Assembly (NCBI GenBank): GCA_036825195.1
Contig: DAISYQ010000008.1
Span: 1 to 64,000, forward strand
Origin: UBA2210 sp036825195
GTDB lineage: Bacteria > Desulfobacterota > Syntrophia > Syntrophales > UBA2210
DNA: 64,000 nucleotides
Reading direction: 5' to 3'
Part shown: positions 54,671 to 63,060 of the stretch, in pieces
How the letters are laid out: every line of letters starts with the position of its first letter
How positions within the stretch are numbered: position 1 is the stretch's first letter
Notes under the pieces: generated by a model
Database searches by the model: none
Told to the model about the DNA's origin: nothing
What the model saw: only the letters and a program-made list of their open reading frames with translations
Position numbers and translations under genes: made by a program

Positions 54671-55957
54671 ATGGCTGATCCATATTCTCTTGAAAACAGC
54701 TTAAGAAGTAACAATAACGACCAAGAGGCGCCATCGCCTAATGATCGAGGTGCACCCTATCTTTTTTACGGCTATATCATAGTAATGGCCTGCTTCTTTT
54801 TTCAGGTTATCGGCTGGGGGGTTTACAACAGCTTTGGTGTCTTTTTTAAACCGATGATGGCCGCATTCGACTGGCAGCGGGCCACCATTTCCGGTGCGGT
54901 GTCACTCAGTTATTTCATTTATGGGCTTTCAGGTGTCTTTCTCGGCAGACTTAATGATACCCTGGGTCCCCGGCGAATCATGACGGCTTGTGGGCTTATC
55001 ATCAGTATCGGATATCTATTACTGTCTGGAGTTGATACCGTGTGGCAACTCTATCTGTTCTATGGGGTTTTTGTCGGTGTAGGGATCGGTGGAACGGACG
55101 TGGTGTTGTTATCAACAATTGCCCACTGGTTCCTTCGTATGCGGGGGCGCATGAGCGGGGCTATAAAAGTTGGTACGGGAGTCGGCATGATGATATTCCC
55201 GTTGATCTGCCACTGGCTTATCGAATCATACACCTGGAAAACGGCCCTCTTCGTTCTAGGTATCGTACACCTGATTCTGTTTCTATCTCTGGCCCAGTTA
55301 TTGGTTAAGGATCCAGAGTGCCGGGGGCTTTTCCCCGACAATGATAAGAACGCCTCTTCTGTAATGGCAACGACTGCAGCGATAGGACTGACCTTGCGGC
55401 AGGCCCTGAGAAATGTGCAGACATGGATGGTATGCGGTTCGTATTTTATTGTGTATGCCTGTGCTATTACGGTCATTATACACATCGTACCCCATGCTAT
55501 TGATCTGGGCATTACCAGTTCTAATGCAACACGCGTGTTGACCTTAATTGGTGCCACGAGTATAGCCGGTAGGATCATCATGGGCGTGGCATGTGATGTG
55601 GTTGGAAGCAAGCGTACCCTCGCAGCCTGTTTCACCTTGGTAATAGGGTCCTTCCTGCTTTTGTTGATTGCTGATAGATTTTGGTTGTTGCTTGTGTTTG
55701 CAGCTATTTACGGGTTCGCGCACGGTGGTTTTTTTGCTGTGCTTTCACCGATTGTGGCAGAATTTTTCGGAATGTGTTCTCACGGGGCAATCCTTGGTCT
55801 CGTTATATGTATTGCAACTATCGGTGGAGCGATTGGACCGATGATGGCAGGGCATATTTTTGATGTTACCGGAAGTTATCTGATAGTATTTTTGGCTATG
55901 CCGATACTGTGTACCATAGGTTTGATGTGCACTTATTTATTGCGAACGCCGCATTGA
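54671..55957 (+). CDS. MFS transporter (monocarboxylate / oxalate-formate antiporter type)
   Basis: 428 residues with 12 predicted helices. Hallmarks: GWGVYNSFGVFFKPMMAAFDWQRA before helix 1-2, GRLNDTLGPRRIM in loop 2-3 (MFS motif A) and a second-half GRIIMGVACDVVGSKRT. This group moves mono- or dicarboxylates by symport or exchange. Its place between CoA-transferase and UbiD suggests it handles the substrate or the decarboxylated product. No clear ribosome-binding site lies before the ATG. Confidence 0.9.
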   Translation: MADPYSLENSLRSNNNDQEAPSPNDRGAPYLFYGYIIVMACFFFQVIGWGVYNSFGVFFKPMMAAFDWQRATISGAVSLSYFIYGLSGVFLGRLNDTLGPRRIMTACGLIISIGYLLLSGVDTVWQLYLFYGVFVGVGIGGTDVVLLSTIAHWFLRMRGRMSGAIKVGTGVGMMIFPLICHWLIESYTWKTALFVLGIVHLILFLSLAQLLVKDPECRGLFPDNDKNASSVMATTAAIGLTLRQALRNVQTWMVCGSYFIVYACAITVIIHIVPHAIDLGITSSNATRVLTLIGATSIAGRIIMGVACDVVGSKRTLAACFTLVIGSFLLLLIADRFWLLLVFAAIYGFAHGGFFAVLSPIVAEFFGMCSHGAILGLVICIATIGGAIGPMMAGHIFDVTGSYLIVFLAMPILCTIGLMCTYLLRTPH

Positions 55958-56089
55958 AAAGGATCAAGAGATCGGTATCGTGCAGCAGTATAAAAAATCC
56001 AAGACCAGTGTACGGTATAGTAAGATCGATCCGATGCATGACCATTACAAGCATCGGAGTGCCGTACAGAATGAACGGTTAATATTTCA

Positions 56090-56118
56090 TTGACACATAC
56101 ATGAGCTCTTTCTATACT
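56090..56118 (+). promoter_or_regulatory. near-consensus sigma70 promoter of the ubiD operon
   Basis: TTGACA (56090-56095) and TATACT (56113-56118) are separated by 17 bp, about 65 bp before the ubiD start. This is the strongest sigma70-like promoter seen in the window. A hairpin CCGATGC / GCATCGG (56031-56057) lies just upstream. Confidence 0.65.
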
Positions 56119-56183
56119 CATCAGGTTATTATGAAAAATGGATTCATTCTTAATGAATAAAATACGATAAGGGCGAATATCTC

Positions 56184-57647
56184 ATGGACAAACAGATTGT
56201 TGATTTACGAAGTGCACTCGAGTTTCTTTCCACCATACCCGGTCAGTTGAAAACAACACGGATACCGGTGGATCCCTTTGCGGAATTGGCTGGCATCTAT
56301 CGCTATATCGGTGCCGGTACCCCCGTCGTACCCCCCACACAGGAAGGTCCTGCAATGCTCTTTGAAAATGTGAAGGGGTATGATATCCCGGTAGTGACCG
56401 GGGTGTTGGCAAGCAGGAAGCGGGTTGCCATGCTTTTGGGAAGTCCGGTGGACAGATTGCCCTATGTGCTGATCAATGCTTTGCAACAACCAATTCCGCC
56501 ACAGATGTTCACCGGTCAAACAGCACCTTGCCAGGAGGTTGTTCACAGAGAACCTATTAATATATTAAAGATATTACCGGCACCGACCAATACGGAACTG
56601 GATGCGGGGCCGTACTTTACCATGGGGCTCATTCGCGCCGAAGACCCCGAAACGGGTGAATCCGATGTGACGATTCATCGTTTGTGCGTCCAGGGCCCTG
56701 ATCGTTTGACGGTTTATTTTTTACCCGGGCGGCATATCGATCAATTCCGTATCAAGGCGGAAAAGAGGGGAAAACCTCTGCCGATCTCCATCAATATCGG
56801 ACTGGATCCGGCGGTGTATCTTGCTGCCTGTTTCGAGGAGCCCACGACGCCGCTGGGTTTTGACGAGTTGAGTATTGCCGGGGGTATCCGGGGCCGAGCT
56901 GTCGAACTCGCTACCTGTGTGTCGGTCGATGCAAAAGCAATTGCCAATGCAGAGATCGTTCTTGAAGGAGAAATTCTGCCCTTTGAGCGCATGACCGAAG
57001 ATGCGAATACGAATACCGGTAATGCCATGCCTGAATTCCCCGGCTATATGGGTGAGGCAAAGCCATCACTCCCGGTTGTAAAAGTCAGGGCGATCACTCA
57101 TCGTAAGAGTCCTATCCTGCAAACCATTGTTGGTCCTGGGATCGAGCACTGCAATCTTGCCGGTATCCCTACCGAAGCAAGTATCATACGATTGGTTGAA
57201 GCCAGCATGCCGGGACGGTTGCTCAATGTATATGCCCATCCGTCGGGAGGGGGAAAATATCTGGCCATCATGCAGTTTAAAAAGGCGCTGCTCTCTGACG
57301 AGGGCCGTCAAAGACAGGCTGCTTTAGTGGCATTTACCGCGTTCTCTGAGTTGAAGCATGTGATCCTGGTGGATGAGGATGTCGATATCTATGATACGAA
57401 TGATGTTCTGTGGGCCATGACTACGCGATTCCAGGGAGATGTCAGCACGGTCTGTATCCCCGGCGTTCGCTGTCATCCGCTGGACCCCTCTCAGACGCCG
57501 GATTTCAGCCCGTCAATCAACGCAACCGGAATATCATGCAAAACCATATTTGATTGTACGGTTCCCTTTGCACAGAAGGAACGATTCATGCGCGCTCCCT
57601 TTAAAGAGGTGGATATAACTCGTTTTCTGCATGAAGATAGTGAGTAG
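56184..57647 (+). CDS. ubiD: UbiD-family prenyl-FMN-dependent (de)carboxylase
   Basis: 487 residues. UbiD features: VTGVLASRKRVAMLLG near residue 73, the Arg-rich prFMN-binding strand IHRLCVQGPDRLTVYF, and FDELSIAGGIRGRAVELATC leading to PEFPGYMGE, which holds acidic residues of the active site. It carries out non-oxidative decarboxylation (or carboxylation) of aromatic or unsaturated acids with prenylated FMN. It is the first gene of ubiD-lpdD-ubiX. The substrate is not fixed by sequence; hydroxy-aromatic acids fit the operon type. Confidence 0.93.
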   Translation: MDKQIVDLRSALEFLSTIPGQLKTTRIPVDPFAELAGIYRYIGAGTPVVPPTQEGPAMLFENVKGYDIPVVTGVLASRKRVAMLLGSPVDRLPYVLINALQQPIPPQMFTGQTAPCQEVVHREPINILKILPAPTNTELDAGPYFTMGLIRAEDPETGESDVTIHRLCVQGPDRLTVYFLPGRHIDQFRIKAEKRGKPLPISINIGLDPAVYLAACFEEPTTPLGFDELSIAGGIRGRAVELATCVSVDAKAIANAEIVLEGEILPFERMTEDANTNTGNAMPEFPGYMGEAKPSLPVVKVRAITHRKSPILQTIVGPGIEHCNLAGIPTEASIIRLVEASMPGRLLNVYAHPSGGGKYLAIMQFKKALLSDEGRQRQAALVAFTAFSELKHVILVDEDVDIYDTNDVLWAMTTRFQGDVSTVCIPGVRCHPLDPSQTPDFSPSINATGISCKTIFDCTVPFAQKERFMRAPFKEVDITRFLHEDSE

Positions 57648-57698
57648 GATATTGTTTCATGTGTCGATGATGTGACAGGATGCGCGATAGGAAAGGAT

Positions 57699-58079
57699 AT
57701 GCCGGAAAAGATATGTGTCAGCATTGAAAGCGGTCCGTATAGACTTGAGGCAGAGGCAGTGAGAATCGGTACGGATGTTCTGGTATATATTTGGGGAGGA
57801 GATCGACCGCATATCGGTTCGATAGCCGCTGCACAACCGAGACCAAGCCTCGAAGATCCATCACGTGTCAGTGCAACCGCCTCTGTACTCACCTATCCGG
57901 GACACAAGGAAGATACCCTTGTCAAGGATGCCGCGGAATTGCTTGCCGCGAAACTCGAAACCTGTGTGGTGGTGACAGCCGGTTTACATTGGGATGACGT
58001 GGATGAGACCGGAATACGGGAGATAGTGACCCTTTGCCGGGAATTGATACGGAAACTGCTTGAGAAATTAGTACCTTGA
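57699..58079 (+). CDS. lpdD: LpdD-like helper of UbiD-type decarboxylase
   Basis: 126 residues from the ATG at 57699, 6 nt after AGGA; a GTG at 57672 is the alternative. The pattern WGGDRPHIGSIAAAQP, then YPGHKEDTLVKDAAELLAAKL and CVVVTAGLHWDDV matches LpdD of gallate decarboxylase operons (GG-x-x-PHIG then TAGIH). LpdD is thought to help prenylated-flavin transfer or maturation. It sits between ubiD and ubiX, which supports the call. Confidence 0.75.
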   Translation: MPEKICVSIESGPYRLEAEAVRIGTDVLVYIWGGDRPHIGSIAAAQPRPSLEDPSRVSATASVLTYPGHKEDTLVKDAAELLAAKLETCVVVTAGLHWDDVDETGIREIVTLCRELIRKLLEKLVP

Positions 58080-58091
58080 AGGAGTGTATCT

Positions 58092-58682
58092 ATGACCTTG
58101 CCAATGGTTGTTGGAATAACCGGTGCCAGTGGTGTCATATATGGTGTTGAAGCATTAAGGGCTCTCAGGGAACTCGGCCATGAGACGCACCTTATTCTAA
58201 GCCGGGCCGGAGAGCTCAACCTGAAGATAGAGACGGGATACTCCCCTGAGGAGGTCCGGTCTCTGGCCCATGTGGTTCACGAGGTAGAGGACATAGCCGC
58301 ACCCGTGGCGAGTGGTTCATTCCTTACCCAGGGCATGCTGGTGGCCCCCTGTTCCATCAAGACCCTTTCTGCGATTGCAAATTCATACAGCGATAACCTT
58401 TTGATCCGTGTGGCGGATGTTACCTTGAAAGAAAGACGACCCTTGGTGCTTATGGTTCGCGAAACTCCTTTGCACAAGGGACATCTGAATCTTATGTCAC
58501 GAGCGGCTGATCTTGGAGCGATTATCCTGCCACCGATCCCTGCGTTTTATCATCACCCTGCATCCATCGAAGATTTGATCCGGCAGAGTGTTGGAAAGGC
58601 ATTGGATTTTTTCAAGATGGATCATCAGTTATATAAGCGCTGGGGACATGCGGAACATCCGGTAATGATGAAAAAGTGTTGA
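58092..58682 (+). CDS. ubiX: flavin prenyltransferase UbiX
   Basis: 196 residues. VGITGASGVIYGVEALRAL at the N-terminus, SGSFLTQGMLVAPCSIKTLSAIA in the middle and RPLVLMVRETPLHKGHLNLM as in UbiX/Pad1. It joins dimethylallyl phosphate to FMN to make prFMN for UbiD. GAAGGAG precedes the ATG 12 bp after lpdD. This completes a self-contained decarboxylase set. Confidence 0.95.
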   Translation: MTLPMVVGITGASGVIYGVEALRALRELGHETHLILSRAGELNLKIETGYSPEEVRSLAHVVHEVEDIAAPVASGSFLTQGMLVAPCSIKTLSAIANSYSDNLLIRVADVTLKERRPLVLMVRETPLHKGHLNLMSRAADLGAIILPPIPAFYHHPASIEDLIRQSVGKALDFFKMDHQLYKRWGHAEHPVMMKKC

Positions 58683-59305
58683 AAAAAGCCAACAATCCGT
58701 CAAATATTTTCTGCAGTATGGATACAGATTATTATCCTAGCGGCATCTGCGATTGATATGCTGCGGTCTCCTTGATGTTGGAACCAAACATACTACCATT
58801 TGACTTTGACTGGTCGAAATCCGGTGGAAGAAATTTCTTTCCTCGAATCGTTGACCGATAGAGTGCGCTCTGATTTTTGGTAGTTTGTAAAGAGACACAA
58901 CTTGGCTTTTGAGAGAAGGCCGTAGAAGTGATTTAAAACACTGATCCGCCGAGCCGAAAAACGGTGATTGCGGTGTTCCATAATATCATATATATAGAAA
59001 GTAGTTCTCTAACTGTAAAAAGCACAATGCCTGCGGTGCCTTGGACTCAGTCGTGACGATTCGCTTGCGTAGTAAAGCTTATACCTTTTTGAGTGGTTGT
59101 TGCTTTCTTGGGAGGACCCATCGCCTTTTTATGAAGCCATATTACCATGGTTGCTCCGATGTAGGCGAAAACGAGGGATTCATCGTTGTTGTTTCCATTC
59201 TATCATATATGGGCTCTCCCTATGGTTACGCCAGTAGGCTTGATATTACATCTCGATGTGTATATATTACTTAAAAAGATATGGCCTTGACAGGGTTGGA
59301 TGTAA
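58683..59305. other. 623-bp intergenic region between ubiX and the PAS-LuxR gene
   Basis: Short open frames exist on both strands (for example 59041-59274 plus) but none has a ribosome-binding site or a family-like sequence. No RNA gene, repeat or strong terminator was recognised. Confidence 0.4.
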
Positions 59306-60262
59306 ATGAATGATGAAGAAAAAAACAAAGAGAAGTTGTTGACGGAAATCATGCAGTTGCGTCAGCATGTCGAAATGCTTGAAGGTGAGATCCTGCAACT
59401 TTCCTCGAAGGCTGGTACGGATGCGAATCCGGAAGTGAAAAAGTATCAAGAGATGCTTGAACATATGGATGAGGCATACTTCGAAACCGATCGTGCCGGA
59501 AATATAACGTTTTTCAACAGAGCAGCGTTGCAGATGGTGGGGTACACTGCGGAGGAATTCATGGGTATGAACTCTCGTCAATATATTCCTCCGGAAGATT
59601 ATGAGCGATTATTTAAAATATATAATAGAATATATCAAACTGGGCAACCGGCCTTGATATTTGAATATGCGATTATCAGAAAAGATGGCCGAATAGCCTA
59701 TCGAGAGACCTCCGCCTCTCTCCTCAAAGATTCATCGAATAGTGAGAGCACCTTCATGAATCTTTCACGCGACATCACTAAACGGAAGTTGTATCAAGCG
59801 GCGTTCGTGGAGAAAAAGCGCGAATTAAAAATACAGTCTCATTCTCTTGCTGAGTCCAATACGGCGCTCAAGGTGTTACTGAAACAAAGAGAAGACGATA
59901 AGGTAGAACTTGAAAGGAATGTTTTATCAAATGTCAGGGAGATCATAATACCATATGTACAGAAATTGCAAAAAGGCCGGCTGGGTGATGATGAACTGGC
60001 TCTTACCCATATCATTGAGGCTAATTTGAACAATATTATTTCACCCTTTTTACGAAATCTCTCGATATCGCAGTGCAACCTCACACCGAAAGAATTGCAG
60101 GTCGCTAATCTGGTTAAAGAAGGCAGGACTACCAAAGAAATAGCGGATTTTTTAAACATATCAACGGGAGCGATCGATTTTCATCGAAATAGTATTAGGA
60201 AGAAACTTGGTTTAAACAACAAGAAATCCAACCTTAGGTCTTATCTGTTGTCGTTGACATAA
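59306..60262 (+). CDS. PAS-domain LuxR-type transcriptional regulator
   Basis: 318 residues. A short N-terminal coiled coil (about 3-32), a PAS sensor (about 45-160, with AYFETDRAGNITFFNRAALQ), a coiled-coil linker (about 165-205), and a C-terminal LuxR helix-turn-helix (LTPKELQVANLVKEGRTTKEIADFLNIS at about 259-287). It has no receiver domain, so it probably senses a small molecule directly. It lies between the ubi operon and the TRAP operon and is the best candidate local regulator. Confidence 0.88.
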   Translation: MNDEEKNKEKLLTEIMQLRQHVEMLEGEILQLSSKAGTDANPEVKKYQEMLEHMDEAYFETDRAGNITFFNRAALQMVGYTAEEFMGMNSRQYIPPEDYERLFKIYNRIYQTGQPALIFEYAIIRKDGRIAYRETSASLLKDSSNSESTFMNLSRDITKRKLYQAAFVEKKRELKIQSHSLAESNTALKVLLKQREDDKVELERNVLSNVREIIIPYVQKLQKGRLGDDELALTHIIEANLNNIISPFLRNLSISQCNLTPKELQVANLVKEGRTTKEIADFLNISTGAIDFHRNSIRKKLGLNNKKSNLRSYLLSLT

Positions 60263-60860
60263 TCTATCTCAAGCCAACTTTGATCCGAAAAACGAATTTT
60301 CTCATGTATAGGTATCTCCCATTTGTGATTTTAAGGGTATCTATCCGGTCAAGTTCTCTGATATGGAATATGGAATGGCATAGATATGAATAGAACTATA
60401 TGCTGCGAACATGTTCAACTGAACGAGTAAGGGAGTTTTTTATAGGCTGTTTTTACAAAATACGATTTTTCAATGATCTGAATAGAACACACTAGCGGCA
60501 TATTTCTCGTTCATGCTCGTATATCGGTGAGGTATCCAGATAATGGCCATGAAGGTTTGGCACATGTTTCACCATGGTCTTTTCTGATCGTCTTTAGATC
60601 GGATCGGTCATGCTATTATAAGTATTTACCTTATATATGACTGATATTTATTTTGTATTGTGTTTTCAGGGTCAATGCATAAAACTTGCTGTATATCTGT
60701 ATGAGATGGTTACATAATGACTCTCTAAAGGGGCCATTTTTTTGTCATAACACGCGTGAAAGGAGGTGATTGGAAGGGAAGAGAAAGGTAGTTACTGATA
60801 CATTTATTGGTATCTATTAGTTAAGAAGGGAAAACATATATTACGGAGGTACTTTGACGT
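60263..60860. other. 598-bp intergenic region before the third TRAP operon
   Basis: It carries copy B of the shared element (60614-60676), a perfect anti-16S match AAAGGAGGTGAT (about 60760-60771) without a fitting start codon, and the true ribosome-binding site GGAGG (60845-60849) of the TRAP gene. The rest is AT-rich with no gene. Confidence 0.5.
60614..60676 (+). repeat. 63-bp shared upstream element, copy B (TRAP operon)
   Basis: This is the partner of copy A at 53061-53123 (about 49 of 63 identical). It lies 185 bp before the dctP start. Being in front of two genes with related roles suggests co-regulation. Confidence 0.5.
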
Positions 60861-61946
60861 ATGAAAAAAAGACGGTTACTTACAATTATTAGAGTGTCTT
60901 GCCTAGTATTGGTTATGGTGTGCGCTGTGGCGCTCTCGCCCAATGCAAGTCAAGCTGACGTAATAAAGCTGAAAGCAGCAACCTATTTCTCCCCGGCCCA
61001 GCCTCTCGGTAAGGGTTTTACCATGTTCCTTGATAAGGTTATGGAGCGGAGTAATGGACAAGTAAAAATTCAGTCTTTCATGGGCGGTTCGCTGCTTGGA
61101 CCCAAAGATATATACGACGGGGTAGTGCAGGGAACGGTTGATATCGGTTTGACCATGCCTGGCTACAACTCCGGTAAATTCCCGGAAATGGAAATTGTTG
61201 AAGTTCCCCATGGATACGTGAGCTCGTTCGTCAGTTCTCATGTGGCCAACGACTATTTCAATAAGTATGATCCGAAAGGATTTTCCGAAACAAAGATGAT
61301 GTATTGGTTTGCATCCCCTCCTTCTGTCATCATCCTCAACAAGCCGGCAAAAACCATTGCAGACCTTAAGGGTTTAAAGATACGCGGTACTGCCAGAATC
61401 GGTGAAGTTGTATCCTGCCTTGGGGCGATTCCTACCAGCGCACCGGCGGGTGAGGTTTATACCAATATTTCGCGAAACGTTATGGATGGTATCATGTGGC
61501 CCATATCCACTCTTGATGAGTGGAAACTTGCCGATCTGAAACCCAAAATTACGAACTGCTGGCAGGTCGGTGGTGTCTTTGCGTTCTATACGGTAATGAA
61601 CAAGGATACATGGAATAAACTTCCGAGTAACATTCAGAAGATCTTTATGGAAGTCGCCGAAGAGATGATAACGAAACATGCAGCCTTTTACGATGGCGCT
61701 GATCTGAAAGGTTACGCCATGGGCCAAAGTGCGGCTGCAGAAGTATTCAATTTATCAAAAGAAGATATCAACAAAGCGATCAAAATGATACAGCCTGTTG
61801 CGGATAAATGGGTTAGTGGTATGGTCGAAAAGGGATTCAAGGCAGAGGATCTCAAGGCAAGAGATCAGTTCCTGTGGGATCGAGCGAAGTACTGGGCTGC
61901 AAAACAGAAAGAGCTTGGTATCGAAGCAATTCCGGGTCGTCTTTAG
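60861..61946 (+). CDS. dctP: TRAP transporter solute-binding protein (DctP family)
   Basis: 361 residues. The signal peptide (MKKRRLLTIIRVSCLVLVMV to about SQA-DV) predicts export. The mature protein has FSPAQPLGKGFTMFLDKVMERSNGQVKIQ, LKGLKIRGTARIGEVV and VMDGIMWPISTLDEWKL as in DctP proteins that bind aromatic or alpha-keto acids. The ligand is unknown but may be the acid processed by the ubiD island. GGAGG lies 11 nt before the ATG. A long gap with a hairpin separates it from dctQ. Confidence 0.92.
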   Translation: MKKRRLLTIIRVSCLVLVMVCAVALSPNASQADVIKLKAATYFSPAQPLGKGFTMFLDKVMERSNGQVKIQSFMGGSLLGPKDIYDGVVQGTVDIGLTMPGYNSGKFPEMEIVEVPHGYVSSFVSSHVANDYFNKYDPKGFSETKMMYWFASPPSVIILNKPAKTIADLKGLKIRGTARIGEVVSCLGAIPTSAPAGEVYTNISRNVMDGIMWPISTLDEWKLADLKPKITNCWQVGGVFAFYTVMNKDTWNKLPSNIQKIFMEVAEEMITKHAAFYDGADLKGYAMGQSAAAEVFNLSKEDINKAIKMIQPVADKWVSGMVEKGFKAEDLKARDQFLWDRAKYWAAKQKELGIEAIPGRL

Positions 61947-62559
61947 TAGGTAATACGTACACGATAGCGGGTACGGAGTAATTTGTGTAGATGAAGTAAC
62001 AAGTTTGAATATGTGTGTATCTGGCGTTGGTATGAGATTTGTTCATGCCAACGCCAATAGATATGGGTAAGATGTAAGGTTCTTTTATAAAAAGAGATAT
62101 TCTCTGGGAGAAAGCTGAGAGTTAAAAATTCGTTCTCCCTGCTTTAGAGTAGAAAAGTTGTAATGTCATGGTAGACCGCGGGAAGATTCGTGTAGATCAT
62201 GCGGATCTTCACGCTGATGGTTTCGTGAATCCCCTCGAAAGAGATGTTTATAAACTGGTTTTGTTCGCTATTCCAAAGAAGTTAGAGTGTTCGATTGTTA
62301 TTCAAGGTCTGTAAGTTTCAACATTCCCAATAGGGATCACGGTAGAATGTAACATCTTTTGTCTGGTTTTGATAAAGATCGGTTATGGAAGCAGTTGCCG
62401 GCCGAATATGAAACATCCCATTGTACTAAAAATCTAAGCGAATCTTTATTGTTACAAAGGCATCAGCGTTGAGTAAGGATTTTCGGCCAGTGATGATGTT
62501 CTCGTGTGGTGCGGAGGACAAAGCTGTCTGAAATAAAAAGGAAAGGATGCTTGCAAAGA
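61947..62559. other. 613-bp gap between dctP and dctQ
   Basis: Unusually long for a TRAP operon. Only a strong hairpin (62022-62056) is recognised. No ORF with a ribosome-binding site, RNA gene or clear promoter was found. Confidence 0.45.
62022..62056 (+). promoter_or_regulatory. intercistronic hairpin after dctP
   Basis: TGGCGTTGGTATGA (62022-62035) pairs with TCATGCCAACGCCA (62043-62056) over 14 positions including one G-T pair, with a 7-nt loop. No T-run follows, so partial termination or 3'-end protection of the dctP mRNA is likely. Confidence 0.55.
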
Positions 62560-63060
62560 ATGCTGTATATAGAAAAATATGAAAAGTATATAACTAAAAT
62601 ATCTGGTTATGGCACCGCTATCGGGCAGGTTGGTGTTTTTCTGATGATTGTCTTAATCTTTTTTGACGTTGTCGGTGCCAAGCTTTTTCGCATGCCGATC
62701 TATGGTGCTGGCGATGTAGTGGGCATCATCCAGTTGTTGGCGATTTCGGTAGCCATTCCAATGGGAATTCTCACGGGAGTGCACCCCCGCGTAACATTTT
62801 TCGTGAACCTCCTGGGGTCAGGGGCAAGAAAAATTATTACCGCTTTAACCCCCATACTGAGCACCATTCTTTTCGCATTGCTGACCTGGATGACCTTCAA
62901 GCTTGGCCAGCAGTACCAGAGAACAAACGAATTGATCGGGAATATAGAATTTCCTATTTATCCCTTTATCTATATGGCAGCTGTTTTTTTCGCCTTTAGT
63001 TGTATCGTATGGCTGTTGATGTGTCTTTTATCGTTGCGCTCTGACGGGAGGAAATTATGA
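62560..63060 (+). CDS. dctQ: TRAP transporter small permease subunit (DctQ)
   Basis: 166 residues from the ATG at 62560 (MLYIEKYEKYITK); the frame is open to a GTG at 62506. Four hydrophobic segments and the central polar loop GVHPRVTFFVNLLG fit DctQ. AAGGA lies 12 nt before the ATG, so the start is not certain. Its stop overlaps the dctM start by ATGA. Confidence 0.86.
   Translation: MLYIEKYEKYITKISGYGTAIGQVGVFLMIVLIFFDVVGAKLFRMPIYGAGDVVGIIQLLAISVAIPMGILTGVHPRVTFFVNLLGSGARKIITALTPILSTILFALLTWMTFKLGQQYQRTNELIGNIEFPIYPFIYMAAVFFAFSCIVWLLMCLLSLRSDGRKL

Noticed and set aside
59041..59274. Open frame of 77 codons on the plus strand between ubiX and the regulator.
   Set aside because: No ribosome-binding site, no motif and irregular composition; treated as non-coding.
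60760..60820. A perfect anti-SD match AAAGGAGGTGAT with a possible TTG start and a 16-codon leader peptide.
   Set aside because: The TTG is only 3 nt from GGAGG, too close for initiation, and the peptide is featureless. It may be chance.
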